DNA of 64,000 nucleotides from Flavobacterium proteolyticum. Lineage in GTDB: Bacteria > Bacteroidota > Bacteroidia > Flavobacteriales > Flavobacteriaceae. The position numbers were made by a program, and so were the translations under genes. Within the stretch, counting starts at the first letter, position 1; every line of letters starts with the position of its first letter. Below, piece by piece: positions 7,837 through 15,060 of this stretch. The DNA is taken from the NCBI RefSeq assembly GCF_015223105.1, contig NZ_JADFTZ010000001.1, positions 186,001 through 250,000 of the forward strand, in the 5' to 3' direction. The notes beneath the pieces were generated by a model. That model made no database searches. It had not been told where the DNA came from and saw only the letters and a program-made list of their open reading frames with translations.

Positions 7837-9609
7837 ATGAAAAACTATATATCTATCCTATTCGCTTTACTTCTTACACAACTCTTTAGTCTTAGTTGGG
7901 GCCAAACCTATTCTGTAAAACAAATCGATTCGGTTTTGAATATGCCATACGATGATATTGTTGCTAATACTTCTAAGTCATTACAACTGTTCAACAAAGT
8001 TTTATCGGATGCTAAAAAGCAAAACTACAAATTAGGTATTGCCAACAGTTATGATAAAATGGCGCTTTGCTATTTTTATCAAAGTAAGTATGATTTACAA
8101 TCTAAATATATTTTCATGGCAATTGATTATTTTAATCAATTAAAGCAATACGATAAAGTTGCCTCGCTTTATGGAAGTTATGGTTATCATTTAAAAAGAC
8201 GCAACTTAGATTCTGGGATTTTGTACATGCAAAAAGGCTTGAAAATTGGTGAAAAACACAATGCAGAATACGAACTTAGAGCTATTTATGACAATTATGG
8301 TGTTTTAAAAGAAATGAAAAAAGAGTACGATAGTGCTTTTTTGTTCTACAATAAATCGCTGACTTTAAAAGAAAAAGCGAATGATAAAATTGGAATCCCT
8401 TACAGTTTGAATAAAATTGGAATGCTCCAATTAACCTTAAAGCAATTTGCTAAAGCGAAACAAAATTTAGACAAAGCCTATCAAATACGACTTGAGATTG
8501 ATGATAAAATTGGAATTGCAGAAAACCTCAATTTCTATGGTTACTACTTTTTTGAAACCAAAGACCATCAAAAATCAATTGAATATTTCAACAAAGCTCT
8601 CAATTATAGTAAAACTTACAATTACAATTATTTAACCCAAGACAATTATCAAAAATTATCTGAGTTGTACGAATTAAATTCCGATTATAAAACGGCATTG
8701 GACAACTTTAAGAACTATACGATTTATAAAGATAGTATTTCCAATATCAACCTTAGAATTAAACAAGCCGAACTTGATACAGCATTTGACACCGAACGAA
8801 AAGAAAAGGAAATTTTAACTCAAAAAGCAGATTTAGCAGTTAAAAACACCTACATCGTAATCATTATTTCTCTTTTAATTTTATCCATAATCGTTGGCTA
8901 TTTTATGCTAAAAAATCAGAAAATGAAAACCCTTCAATTGCAAAAAGAAAACGAATTAAAAGATGCGTTATTAAAAATCGAAACTCAAAATCGACTTCAA
9001 GAACAACGCCTTCAAATTTCGAGAGATTTGCATGATAACATTGGAGCGCAACTTACTTTTATCATTTCTTCTGTAGATTCATTAAAATATGCTTTTGCCG
9101 ATGGAAATCCGAAGTTAGAAGATAAATTAAATAATATTAGTTCGTTTACTAAAGAAACTATTTATGAATTGAGAGATACGATTTGGGCCATGAATAAAGA
9201 AGCAATTACAATTGAAGATTTGAAAACCAGAATTTCAAACTTTATTGATAATGCCCAACTTTCATTAAACGGAATTCAATTTAATTTTAATTTCAACACA
9301 AAATCGTTTCAATCTTTTAGTTCTAGAGACGGAATGAATATTTATCGTTTAATTCAAGAAGCGGTAAATAATGCTATCAAACATGCAAAAGCAAGTCAAA
9401 TTGACGTATCTTTAACAGAATCAAACAACAAAATCAATATTGTTATTTCAGATAACGGTAAAGGATTTGATTTGGCTACAGCCGAAATTGGAAATGGGTT
9501 GAATACCATGAAAAAAAGAGCTACCGAATTAAAAGGAAATTTCAAAATTGAATCCGCAGAAAATGGAACTTCAATATACCTAAGTTTACCTAATCAAACT
9601 GAATTTTAA
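7837..9609 (+). CDS. TPR sensor histidine kinase (HisKA_3 type)
   Basis: 590 residues from the ATG at 7837; a TTG five codons upstream is less likely. Order: signal peptide (ISILFALLLTQLFSLSWGQ), about seven periplasmic TPR-like units (for example AIYDNYGVLKEMKKEYDSAF and SYDKMALCYFYQSKYDLQ), one membrane span at 337-360 (IVIIISLLILSIIVGYFML), a coiled-coil linker, the HisKA_3 dimerisation box with the phospho-acceptor His399 in SRDLHDNIGAQL, and a HATPase domain with EAVNNAIKHAKA, DNGKGFD and GNGLNTMKKRA. This is the NarX/DesK-like kinase class common in Bacteroidota. Its partner gene starts 21 bp downstream. The signal sensed by the TPR domain is unknown. Confidence 0.93.
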   Translation: MKNYISILFALLLTQLFSLSWGQTYSVKQIDSVLNMPYDDIVANTSKSLQLFNKVLSDAKKQNYKLGIANSYDKMALCYFYQSKYDLQSKYIFMAIDYFNQLKQYDKVASLYGSYGYHLKRRNLDSGILYMQKGLKIGEKHNAEYELRAIYDNYGVLKEMKKEYDSAFLFYNKSLTLKEKANDKIGIPYSLNKIGMLQLTLKQFAKAKQNLDKAYQIRLEIDDKIGIAENLNFYGYYFFETKDHQKSIEYFNKALNYSKTYNYNYLTQDNYQKLSELYELNSDYKTALDNFKNYTIYKDSISNINLRIKQAELDTAFDTERKEKEILTQKADLAVKNTYIVIIISLLILSIIVGYFMLKNQKMKTLQLQKENELKDALLKIETQNRLQEQRLQISRDLHDNIGAQLTFIISSVDSLKYAFADGNPKLEDKLNNISSFTKETIYELRDTIWAMNKEAITIEDLKTRISNFIDNAQLSLNGIQFNFNFNTKSFQSFSSRDGMNIYRLIQEAVNNAIKHAKASQIDVSLTESNNKINIVISDNGKGFDLATAEIGNGLNTMKKRATELKGNFKIESAENGTSIYLSLPNQTEF

Positions 9610-9629
9610 TTTAATTAATCATCAAAGAA

Positions 9630-10286
9630 ATGGAGAAAGTAATTAAAACTGTTATCGTAGACGACAATACGTTCCTGATAAAAGCTATCCAGGAAAAGCT
9701 TTCCTTTTTTGATGATATTCAGATAAAATTTACAGCTTTAGATGGTTCTGATTTACTAACTAAAATTAGTAACAATCATAATATCGATGTGATTTTAATG
9801 GATATCGATATGCCTATTTTAAACGGAATAGAAGCCACCGAAATCATAAAAAACAAATATCCGCATATCAAAGTCATCATGTTAACCGTTTTTGATAATG
9901 ATGAGAATATTTTCAACGCAATTAAAGCTGGCGCAGATGGTTATTTATTAAAAGAAGTAGAGCCTAAAACTCTTTATGAAGGCATTATCGACACTTTAAA
10001 CGGAGGAGCAGCTATGAATCCTTCCATTGCCTTGAAAACTTTAAAACTACTTCGCAATCCAATAGATTTAGATAATAAAAAGGAAGAAGAAATCATCAAA
10101 TTAACTACAAGAGAAGTTGATGTTTTAGAACAACTAAGCAAAGGATTAAATTACATTAATATTGCTGAGAATTTATTTTTGTCTCCAGCAACGGTAAGAA
10201 AACATATTGAAAATATTTACACGAAACTTCAAGTTCACAACAAATTAGAAGCAGTTCAAAAAGCAAAGAAAAACAATCTTATTTAA
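9630..10286 (+). CDS. LuxR/NarL-type response regulator
   Basis: 218 residues. The N-terminal receiver domain has the acidic pair VIVDDN, the phospho-acceptor Asp58 (ILMDIDMP) and the conserved Lys in LLKE near residue 110. The C-terminal LuxR helix-turn-helix (LTTREVDVLEQLSKG, LSPATVRKHIENIYTKLQV) occupies about residues 150-215. Such regulators usually bind as dimers to palindromes of about 20 bp. It is co-transcribed with the kinase (gap 20 bp). The third palindrome starts 3 bp after its stop codon, and I infer that this protein is the factor that binds the three sites. Confidence 0.93.
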   Translation: MEKVIKTVIVDDNTFLIKAIQEKLSFFDDIQIKFTALDGSDLLTKISNNHNIDVILMDIDMPILNGIEATEIIKNKYPHIKVIMLTVFDNDENIFNAIKAGADGYLLKEVEPKTLYEGIIDTLNGGAAMNPSIALKTLKLLRNPIDLDNKKEEEIIKLTTREVDVLEQLSKGLNYINIAENLFLSPATVRKHIENIYTKLQVHNKLEAVQKAKKNNLI

Positions 10287-10288
10287 AA

Positions 10289-10310
10289 AAATACGCTATT
10301 CGATGTATTG
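10289..10310. promoter_or_regulatory. 22-bp palindromic operator, copy 3
   Basis: The arms AAATACG and TGTATTG are kept while the 8-bp centre (CTATTCGA) differs. It again lies 42 bp before an AATTTT-core element (10331) and 71 bp before an ATG (10360). The conserved geometry despite a changed centre argues for selection on the arms. Confidence 0.65.
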
Positions 10311-10330
10311 ATTTAAGATTAAAAATCTAG

Positions 10331-10338
10331 CAATTTTA
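10331..10338 (+). promoter_or_regulatory. Weak -7 element before the second small ORF
   Basis: CAATTTTA at the conserved distance from the palindrome. A perfect TAATTTTG also lies at 10347-10354, which would give a nearly leaderless transcript; I cannot decide between the two. Confidence 0.45.
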
Positions 10339-10359
10339 TAACATTATAATTTTGATAAA

Positions 10360-10476
10360 ATGAGGCGGAATAATGTTATTGCATATATAAAGAAAAACAA
10401 AATGACCATGATTATCATAATCATAGTCATTTTATTCTTGTTGCTTAATTGCTATAATATTATATATTGTAACTAA
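10360..10476 (+). CDS. 38-residue single-span membrane peptide
   Basis: ATG to TAA, 38 residues: a basic N-terminus (MRRNNVIAYIKKNKMTM) and one hydrophobic span (IIIIIVILFLLLN) ending CYNIIYCN. The end matches the 7649 peptide (LLLN, YN and IY in register). It overlaps the last 4 bp of the convergent ABC-F gene. A long hairpin (10399-10433) lies inside the coding part. The ORF could therefore be chance coding across a terminator, but the shared tail and identical promoter geometry favour a gene. Confidence 0.45.
   Translation: MRRNNVIAYIKKNKMTMIIIIIVILFLLLNCYNIIYCN
10399..10433. terminator. Long AT-rich hairpin, possible terminator
   Basis: Two 17-nt arms (10399-10415 and 10417-10433) that are complementary except at one position, followed by TTATTC. 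It could end the kinase/regulator transcript or, read on the other strand, the ABC-F transcript. It lies inside the small ORF at 10360. Confidence 0.45.
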
Positions 10477-12395
10477 CTATTCAATTCTTCAATTTCTAAT
10501 TGAACGTTTTCCCAATCTTCTAATAATTGTTCTAATTCTTTTTTCTTCTTTTCATAAGCTGCAAAAAAAGTAGCATCTTCAATATGTTTATCGTAATTCG
10601 CAGCTAAAGCTTTATCATCTGCTTGAATGGCTTTTTCTAATTGTTGAATTTGGCTTTCAATTTTACTTAATTTATTTTGTAACGCTTTGGCTTTCTTTTG
10701 ATCTTCGTACGAAATACTTTTAACCGCTTTCACATTTTGAGCTTGATTATTCACTACAACATCTTTTTTCTCAATTTCACGCATGTTTATGGCGTTTTTC
10801 TGTTCTAAGAAGAAGTTGATATCGCCCAAATACTCTCTGATTTTCTGATCTTTGAATTCGTACACTATATTCGACATTCCTTGCAAGAAATCACGGTCGT
10901 GAGACACTAACAACAATGTTCCTTCAAATTGCTGTAAAGCGGCTTTTAAAACGTTTTTAGACTTAATATCCAAGTGATTCGTTGGTTCATCCATTACCAA
11001 GACATTAATCGGTTGTAATAGCAATTTACAAAGCGCTAAACGATTTCGCTCGCCTCCTGAAAGTACTTTAACTTTTTTCTCCACTTCATCTCCACGGAAT
11101 AAAAACGCTCCCAACATATCACGAACTTTTGAACGATTCGTATCGGTTGCAGCTTCTAACATCGTATCTAGTAATGTTTTTTCACCATCTAAATATTCCG
11201 CTTGATTTTGAGCGAAGTAACCTAATTGTACATTATGTCCAAGTTTTATGGTTCCATTATATTCAAATTCATTCACAATAGCTTTCATAAAAGTCGATTT
11301 TCCTTGACCATTTTGCCCAACGAAAGCTACTTTACTTCCACGTTCTACTAAAAGCGAAATATCTTTCAAGATAACTTTATCACCATAGGCTTTGGTAACG
11401 TGTTCGGCTTCTACCACTACTCTACCTGGCGTTTGCGATACTGGAAACGAAATATTCATCACCGAATTGTCGTCTTCATCCACTTCAATTCGTTCTACTT
11501 TATCTAATTTTTTAATCAACGACTGCGCCATCGATGCTTTAGAAGCTTTGGCACGGAATTTCTCGATTAACTTTTCAGTTTCTTCAATTTTTTTGGCTTG
11601 ATTCTTTTGGGTTGCCAATTGCTTTTCACGAATTTCCTGACGTAACACTAAATACTCGGAATATGGTTTACTAAAATCGTATGCTTTTCCTAAAGAAATT
11701 TCGATAGTACGATTTGTAACATTATCCAAAAACATTTTATCGTGAGAAACAATTACGACTACTCCAGGGAAATTTCGTAAAAAACCTTCTAACCAAATGA
11801 TACTTTCAATATCCAAGTGATTCGTTGGCTCATCTAAAAGTAAAATATCGTTTGATTGTAATAACAATTTTGCTAATTCAATACGCATTCTCCATCCACC
11901 TGAAAAAGTATCGGTTTGATTGTCGAAATCCTCTCTTTTGAATCCAAGACCTAAAAGAATTTTCTCAGTATCTCCAACATAATTATATCCTCCAAGAACT
12001 TCGTAATGATGCGTAACATCGCTCAATTCTTCAATTAAATCAGAATATTCTTGACTTTCATAATCGGTTCGTGTTACCAATTGGTGATTGATTTCATCAA
12101 TTCGGAATTCGGCACGTTTAATTTCTTCGAAAGCCATATAGGCTTCTTCTAAAACAGTTCTTCCTTTTACGAAATCAATATCCTGACGAAGAAATCCAAT
12201 TTTCACTTCTTTTTCAGTAGCTATAGTTCCGCTATCAGGTTTAAAATCACCCGCAAGCATTTTCAACATGGTTGATTTTCCTGCACCATTTTTTCCAACA
12301 AGTCCAACTCTGTCTCCAGAACCCAATCTAAAAGTTACTTCTTCAAAAAGATAGGTTCCACCAAATGAAACTGATAAATTATGTATGTTTAGCAT
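10473..12395 (-). CDS. ABC-F family ATPase (translation factor type)
   Basis: 640 residues with two ABC cassettes and no membrane domain. Cassette 1 has Walker A GKNGAGKST, signature FSGGWRMR and Walker B LLLDEPTNHLD. Cassette 2 has GQNGQGKST, LSGGERNR and VMDEPTNHLD. Between them is the charged P-site-tRNA-interaction linker (EKLIEKFRAKASKASMAQS), and at the C-terminus a Lys/Glu-rich coiled coil of about 90 residues. This layout matches the YheS/Uup-like ABC-F proteins that act on stalled ribosomes. Nothing indicates an antibiotic-resistance subtype. It is monocistronic and transcribed away from the DUF983 gene. Confidence 0.92.
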   Translation of the reverse strand: MLNIHNLSVSFGGTYLFEEVTFRLGSGDRVGLVGKNGAGKSTMLKMLAGDFKPDSGTIATEKEVKIGFLRQDIDFVKGRTVLEEAYMAFEEIKRAEFRIDEINHQLVTRTDYESQEYSDLIEELSDVTHHYEVLGGYNYVGDTEKILLGLGFKREDFDNQTDTFSGGWRMRIELAKLLLQSNDILLLDEPTNHLDIESIIWLEGFLRNFPGVVVIVSHDKMFLDNVTNRTIEISLGKAYDFSKPYSEYLVLRQEIREKQLATQKNQAKKIEETEKLIEKFRAKASKASMAQSLIKKLDKVERIEVDEDDNSVMNISFPVSQTPGRVVVEAEHVTKAYGDKVILKDISLLVERGSKVAFVGQNGQGKSTFMKAIVNEFEYNGTIKLGHNVQLGYFAQNQAEYLDGEKTLLDTMLEAATDTNRSKVRDMLGAFLFRGDEVEKKVKVLSGGERNRLALCKLLLQPINVLVMDEPTNHLDIKSKNVLKAALQQFEGTLLLVSHDRDFLQGMSNIVYEFKDQKIREYLGDINFFLEQKNAINMREIEKKDVVVNNQAQNVKAVKSISYEDQKKAKALQNKLSKIESQIQQLEKAIQADDKALAANYDKHIEDATFFAAYEKKKKELEQLLEDWENVQLEIEELNS

Positions 12396-12402
12396 TTAAT
12401 AA

Positions 12403-12434
12403 GTTTAAATGTTTAATTGTTTATGTGTTAAAAG
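12403..12434. repeat. Four degenerate 8-bp repeats upstream of the ABC-F gene
   Basis: GTTTAAAT, GTTTAATT, GTTTATGT, GTTAAAAG in tandem. Partial inverted copies (ATTAAAC, TTAAAC) follow at about 12443-12466. The arrangement resembles the 7-bp inverted arrays elsewhere in the window but with an 8-bp period. Confidence 0.45.
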
Positions 12435-12488
12435 TTACTAACGATTAAACTCGAAATTAATTAAACAAATTGTTATATGTAATAATTG

Positions 12489-12526
12489 TTACACAAAGAA
12501 TTGTTAGTTGTTGTACCTTTGTGTAA
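12489..12526. promoter_or_regulatory. Perfect inverted repeat over a divergent promoter region
   Basis: TTACACAAAG at 12489-12498 and its exact complement CTTTGTGTAA at 12517-12526, separated by 18 bp. The right arm contains most of the exact -7 box TACCTTTG (12514-12521) of the DUF983 gene. The left arm faces the ABC-F gene. It may be an operator or just two opposed -7-like elements. Confidence 0.5.
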
Positions 12527-12538
12527 AATATTTTGCAA

Positions 12539-12955
12539 ATGTTAAAAAAAGGATCCAAATTAAATAGTATTTTAACAGGAAGTTGTCCAACTTGCCACGA
12601 AGAAAGCATGTATTTAGACAAAAATCCGTATAATGTTCTTAATGTGTACAAAATGCACGAAAATTGCAGCCATTGTGGAACCAAATATAAAATGGAACCC
12701 TCGTTTTTTTATGGCGCCATGTATGTAAGTTATGCCTTAGGTATTGCTTTTGGAGTTGCTGCATTTATCATCACATATTTTTTTGTTGGTGAAAAAAGTT
12801 TAATCAATAACTTTATTGTAATAATTGCAACATTAATAGTTTTTATGCCTGTAATTATGAGACTTTCAAGAAACATCTGGGTAAATATGTTTATAAGTTA
12901 CGATAAAGATTGGAAACAACACATCAATGAAAAAAAGAAACCTACATTGAGATAA
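12539..12955 (+). CDS. DUF983 family membrane protein
   Basis: 138 residues from the ATG at 12539 (a TTG two codons earlier is also in frame). An N-terminal zinc-ribbon-like domain has two CxxC pairs, Cys16/Cys19 (GSCPTC) and Cys43/Cys46 (ENCSHCG). It is followed by two membrane spans (YALGIAFGVAAFIITYFF and FIVIIATLIVFMPVIM) and a basic tail. This is the standard DUF983 architecture; the function is unknown. An exact -7 element lies 18 bp upstream. Confidence 0.85.
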   Translation: MLKKGSKLNSILTGSCPTCHEESMYLDKNPYNVLNVYKMHENCSHCGTKYKMEPSFFYGAMYVSYALGIAFGVAAFIITYFFVGEKSLINNFIVIIATLIVFMPVIMRLSRNIWVNMFISYDKDWKQHINEKKKPTLR

Positions 12956-12990
12956 AAAAAAACCGAAACAAATTAGTTTCGGTTTTTTTT
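12954..12990. terminator. Bidirectional terminator
   Basis: Stem AACCGAAAC (12961-12969) with GTTTCGGTT (12976-12984), 6-nt loop, flanked by A- and T-runs. It separates the convergent DUF983 and FAD-oxidoreductase genes. Confidence 0.88.
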
Positions 12991-14025
12991 ATAACATCTT
13001 ATAATGTCTATCTCTTTTTCCAATGGAATACCATTTTCAATATGTTGGAATAATTGATTTGCCAAAAATGGCCCTAGCATAACACCACGAGTACCTAAAC
13101 CATTTAAAACGTGTAATTTCTTAAATTCTGGATGTGTTCCAACCAATGGCCTCCTATCGTTAACTGTAGGTCGAACACCTGCAAAATGTTTCACAATTTC
13201 AAAATCGCACGAAATTAATTCGGATAATTTATCGATTAATTCTTGTTTACCTTCTTCGGTTGGAACATTTGTTTTGTCTTTCCAATCGTAAGTGGCACCA
13301 ACTTTATACAAATCATTTCCAATAGGAAGTATAAAAACATTCGACTTTATTACGACATCTAAATCTAAATTTGGAGCTTTAATGATAAGCAATTCGCCTT
13401 TTGTTCCATCCAAAGGCAAATCATTAAAATAAGGATTGGCATGTAATCCAAAACCTTCTGCAAAAATGATATGTTTGGCTTTTATATTTTTATATTGAAT
13501 TCCGTCTTCTAAAAATTGGATTTCATCATAATTAAAACCTTCATTAGAAAAGCAATTTAGAGCTTGCAAATATTTAGTATAAGCTTCAATCAAAATTGAA
13601 ATTTCTAAATATCCAGTATGATTTACTTTTCCATAATGAAAAGGAGAAGCAATACTTTCGTAAGAAGTTGTAACTAATTTGGAGTCTAAAAAAGGAGCTA
13701 AATTTGGTTTGTCAGCAGCATGAAACCAATTATTTTGTTCTTCAACAGAATATAATTTACGAAGTATAGGTAGTTCAAAATCAAAAACAACATTCAATTT
13801 AGATTGAATTTTATGGTATAAAGGAAAAGCAAAATCAATTTGCTCCTTTGCTTTCCAAACTTCACTGAAACGTTTTAAAACTACAGGATTGTACAAACCT
13901 CCCGCTACACGAGATGAAGGTTGCGAATTATTATCAAAAACAAAAATTGATTTATTGTTTTGCAAAGCAATTTCAGCAAATGAAATTCCAGCTAAACCAT
14001 TTCCAACGATTATAAAATCTATCAT
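12973..14025 (-). CDS. FAD-dependent oxidoreductase (DAO family)
   Basis: 350 residues. The N-terminal dinucleotide-binding strand IIVGNGLAGISFAEIAL has the GxGxxG pattern, followed by FVFDNNSQPSSRVAGGLYNPVV, typical of the glycine/D-amino-acid oxidase (DAO) fold. A C-terminal FAD-binding block reads HFAGVRPTVNDRRPLVGTHPEF and LNGLGTRGVMLGPFLANQLF. The substrate cannot be told from the sequence; a MnmC-like or amino-acid oxidase role is possible. No membrane spans. Transcribed alone, with its 3' end at a shared terminator. Confidence 0.87.
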   Translation of the reverse strand: MIDFIIVGNGLAGISFAEIALQNNKSIFVFDNNSQPSSRVAGGLYNPVVLKRFSEVWKAKEQIDFAFPLYHKIQSKLNVVFDFELPILRKLYSVEEQNNWFHAADKPNLAPFLDSKLVTTSYESIASPFHYGKVNHTGYLEISILIEAYTKYLQALNCFSNEGFNYDEIQFLEDGIQYKNIKAKHIIFAEGFGLHANPYFNDLPLDGTKGELLIIKAPNLDLDVVIKSNVFILPIGNDLYKVGATYDWKDKTNVPTEEGKQELIDKLSELISCDFEIVKHFAGVRPTVNDRRPLVGTHPEFKKLHVLNGLGTRGVMLGPFLANQLFQHIENGIPLEKEIDIIRCYKKNRN

Positions 14026-14036
14026 GGTGTAAAATT

Positions 14037-14068
14037 AAAAAACTCTTACCAAATGGTAAGAGTTTTTT
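14037..14068 (-). terminator. Terminator after gldN
   Basis: A perfect 15-bp stem (14037-14051 with 14054-14068) with T-runs on both strands. On the minus strand it closes the gldK-gldN operon. Confidence 0.88.
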
Positions 14069-14090
14069 AAATGAAATTGGAGAAATACTA

Positions 14091-15020
14091 TTAATAATTC
14101 CACATATCTTGTTCAAAGTCACGAATCTTTTCTTTAACACGATCCGATTCTAATAATTGCATTTGAGCATTTTCTTTCATGTAATCAGCAATCTTACGAT
14201 CACCGTAAACATTTTCTTCTAAATAAATCATTCCACTAAAACGACGTGCGTTTAATAAATGGTCGAAAGAAAATGGCATTGCAGAGTTTCTATTATTGAA
14301 CGCTTTAGCTTCATGTAAAATATCTCTAGTTGATGGGAAATAAACCCAAAACAAATCAATATATTCTAATTCAGCATCATTATTCTTTTTAGAGAAAACG
14401 TCTGGAACAACTGGACAAATACCTAATAATCTGTATTTTAACTCACCTTGTCTTTTATCGAAATACCAATATCCAACAATACGATAAGCACTTACATCAT
14501 AAGCTTCAATCTCAGTTTTTCTGATAAACTCTTCATCAATTTTCTTAGTACCTTTTCTATAAGCTTCCATATCCTCATTCATTTGCTCACGACCTACGTC
14601 AGTAGTATCAACTGTGAATAATGAAGATTCAATATCCTTAAGTGTCTTTTTAGTAGTAAAATAACTTGAGTCATAAACTTCCGTAATTTTACCTTCTTTA
14701 ATTCCACTAATTAGAACATTATAAAGAGGTCTTCTATCTGGTGAAGACATAACATCACCTTCAACTGGGAAATAAAGAGGAAAGTTTACTCTCTCATCAA
14801 GATCAACAAATTCCCAAATACGTTTTCCCATTAAGATATCTCTATCATGAACATATCCATAAGGTAAAGGTTTATCGTTATCAGCGCTTAACTCAGCTTC
14901 TGTTTTTTTCCCGATTTGATCAGGTGTCTTAGCATTTAATAAGTTTGACTGAGCAAAAGTAGTAGCACTTAAACCTAATACTAAAATTGCAATACTATTT
15001 CTCCAATTCATTTTATTCAT
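14091..15020 (-). CDS. gldN: Gliding/T9SS protein GldN
   Basis: 309 residues with a signal peptide (SIAILVLGLSATTFAQ). The family pattern is clear: GYVHDRDILMGKRIWEFVDLDERVNFPLYFP near residue 55, AYRIVGYWYFDKRQGELKYRLLGICPV near 180 and FWVYFPSTRDILHEAKAFN near 225. GldN binds the GldK ring in the periplasm and is essential for type IX secretion in F. johnsoniae. The gene is last in gldK-L-M-N, 40 bp after gldM. A second in-frame ATG at codon 4 is also possible as start. Confidence 0.97.
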   Translation of the reverse strand: MNKMNWRNSIAILVLGLSATTFAQSNLLNAKTPDQIGKKTEAELSADNDKPLPYGYVHDRDILMGKRIWEFVDLDERVNFPLYFPVEGDVMSSPDRRPLYNVLISGIKEGKITEVYDSSYFTTKKTLKDIESSLFTVDTTDVGREQMNEDMEAYRKGTKKIDEEFIRKTEIEAYDVSAYRIVGYWYFDKRQGELKYRLLGICPVVPDVFSKKNNDAELEYIDLFWVYFPSTRDILHEAKAFNNRNSAMPFSFDHLLNARRFSGMIYLEENVYGDRKIADYMKENAQMQLLESDRVKEKIRDFEQDMWNY

Positions 15021-15060
15021 TTTTTATTTGGTTTAAAATATAAACTCAAATTAATTTAAA

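Noticed and set aside
10473-12395. Antibiotic-resistance ABC-F protein
   Set aside because: The linker and C-terminal coiled coil resemble housekeeping YheS/Uup-like proteins; no resistance-type context.
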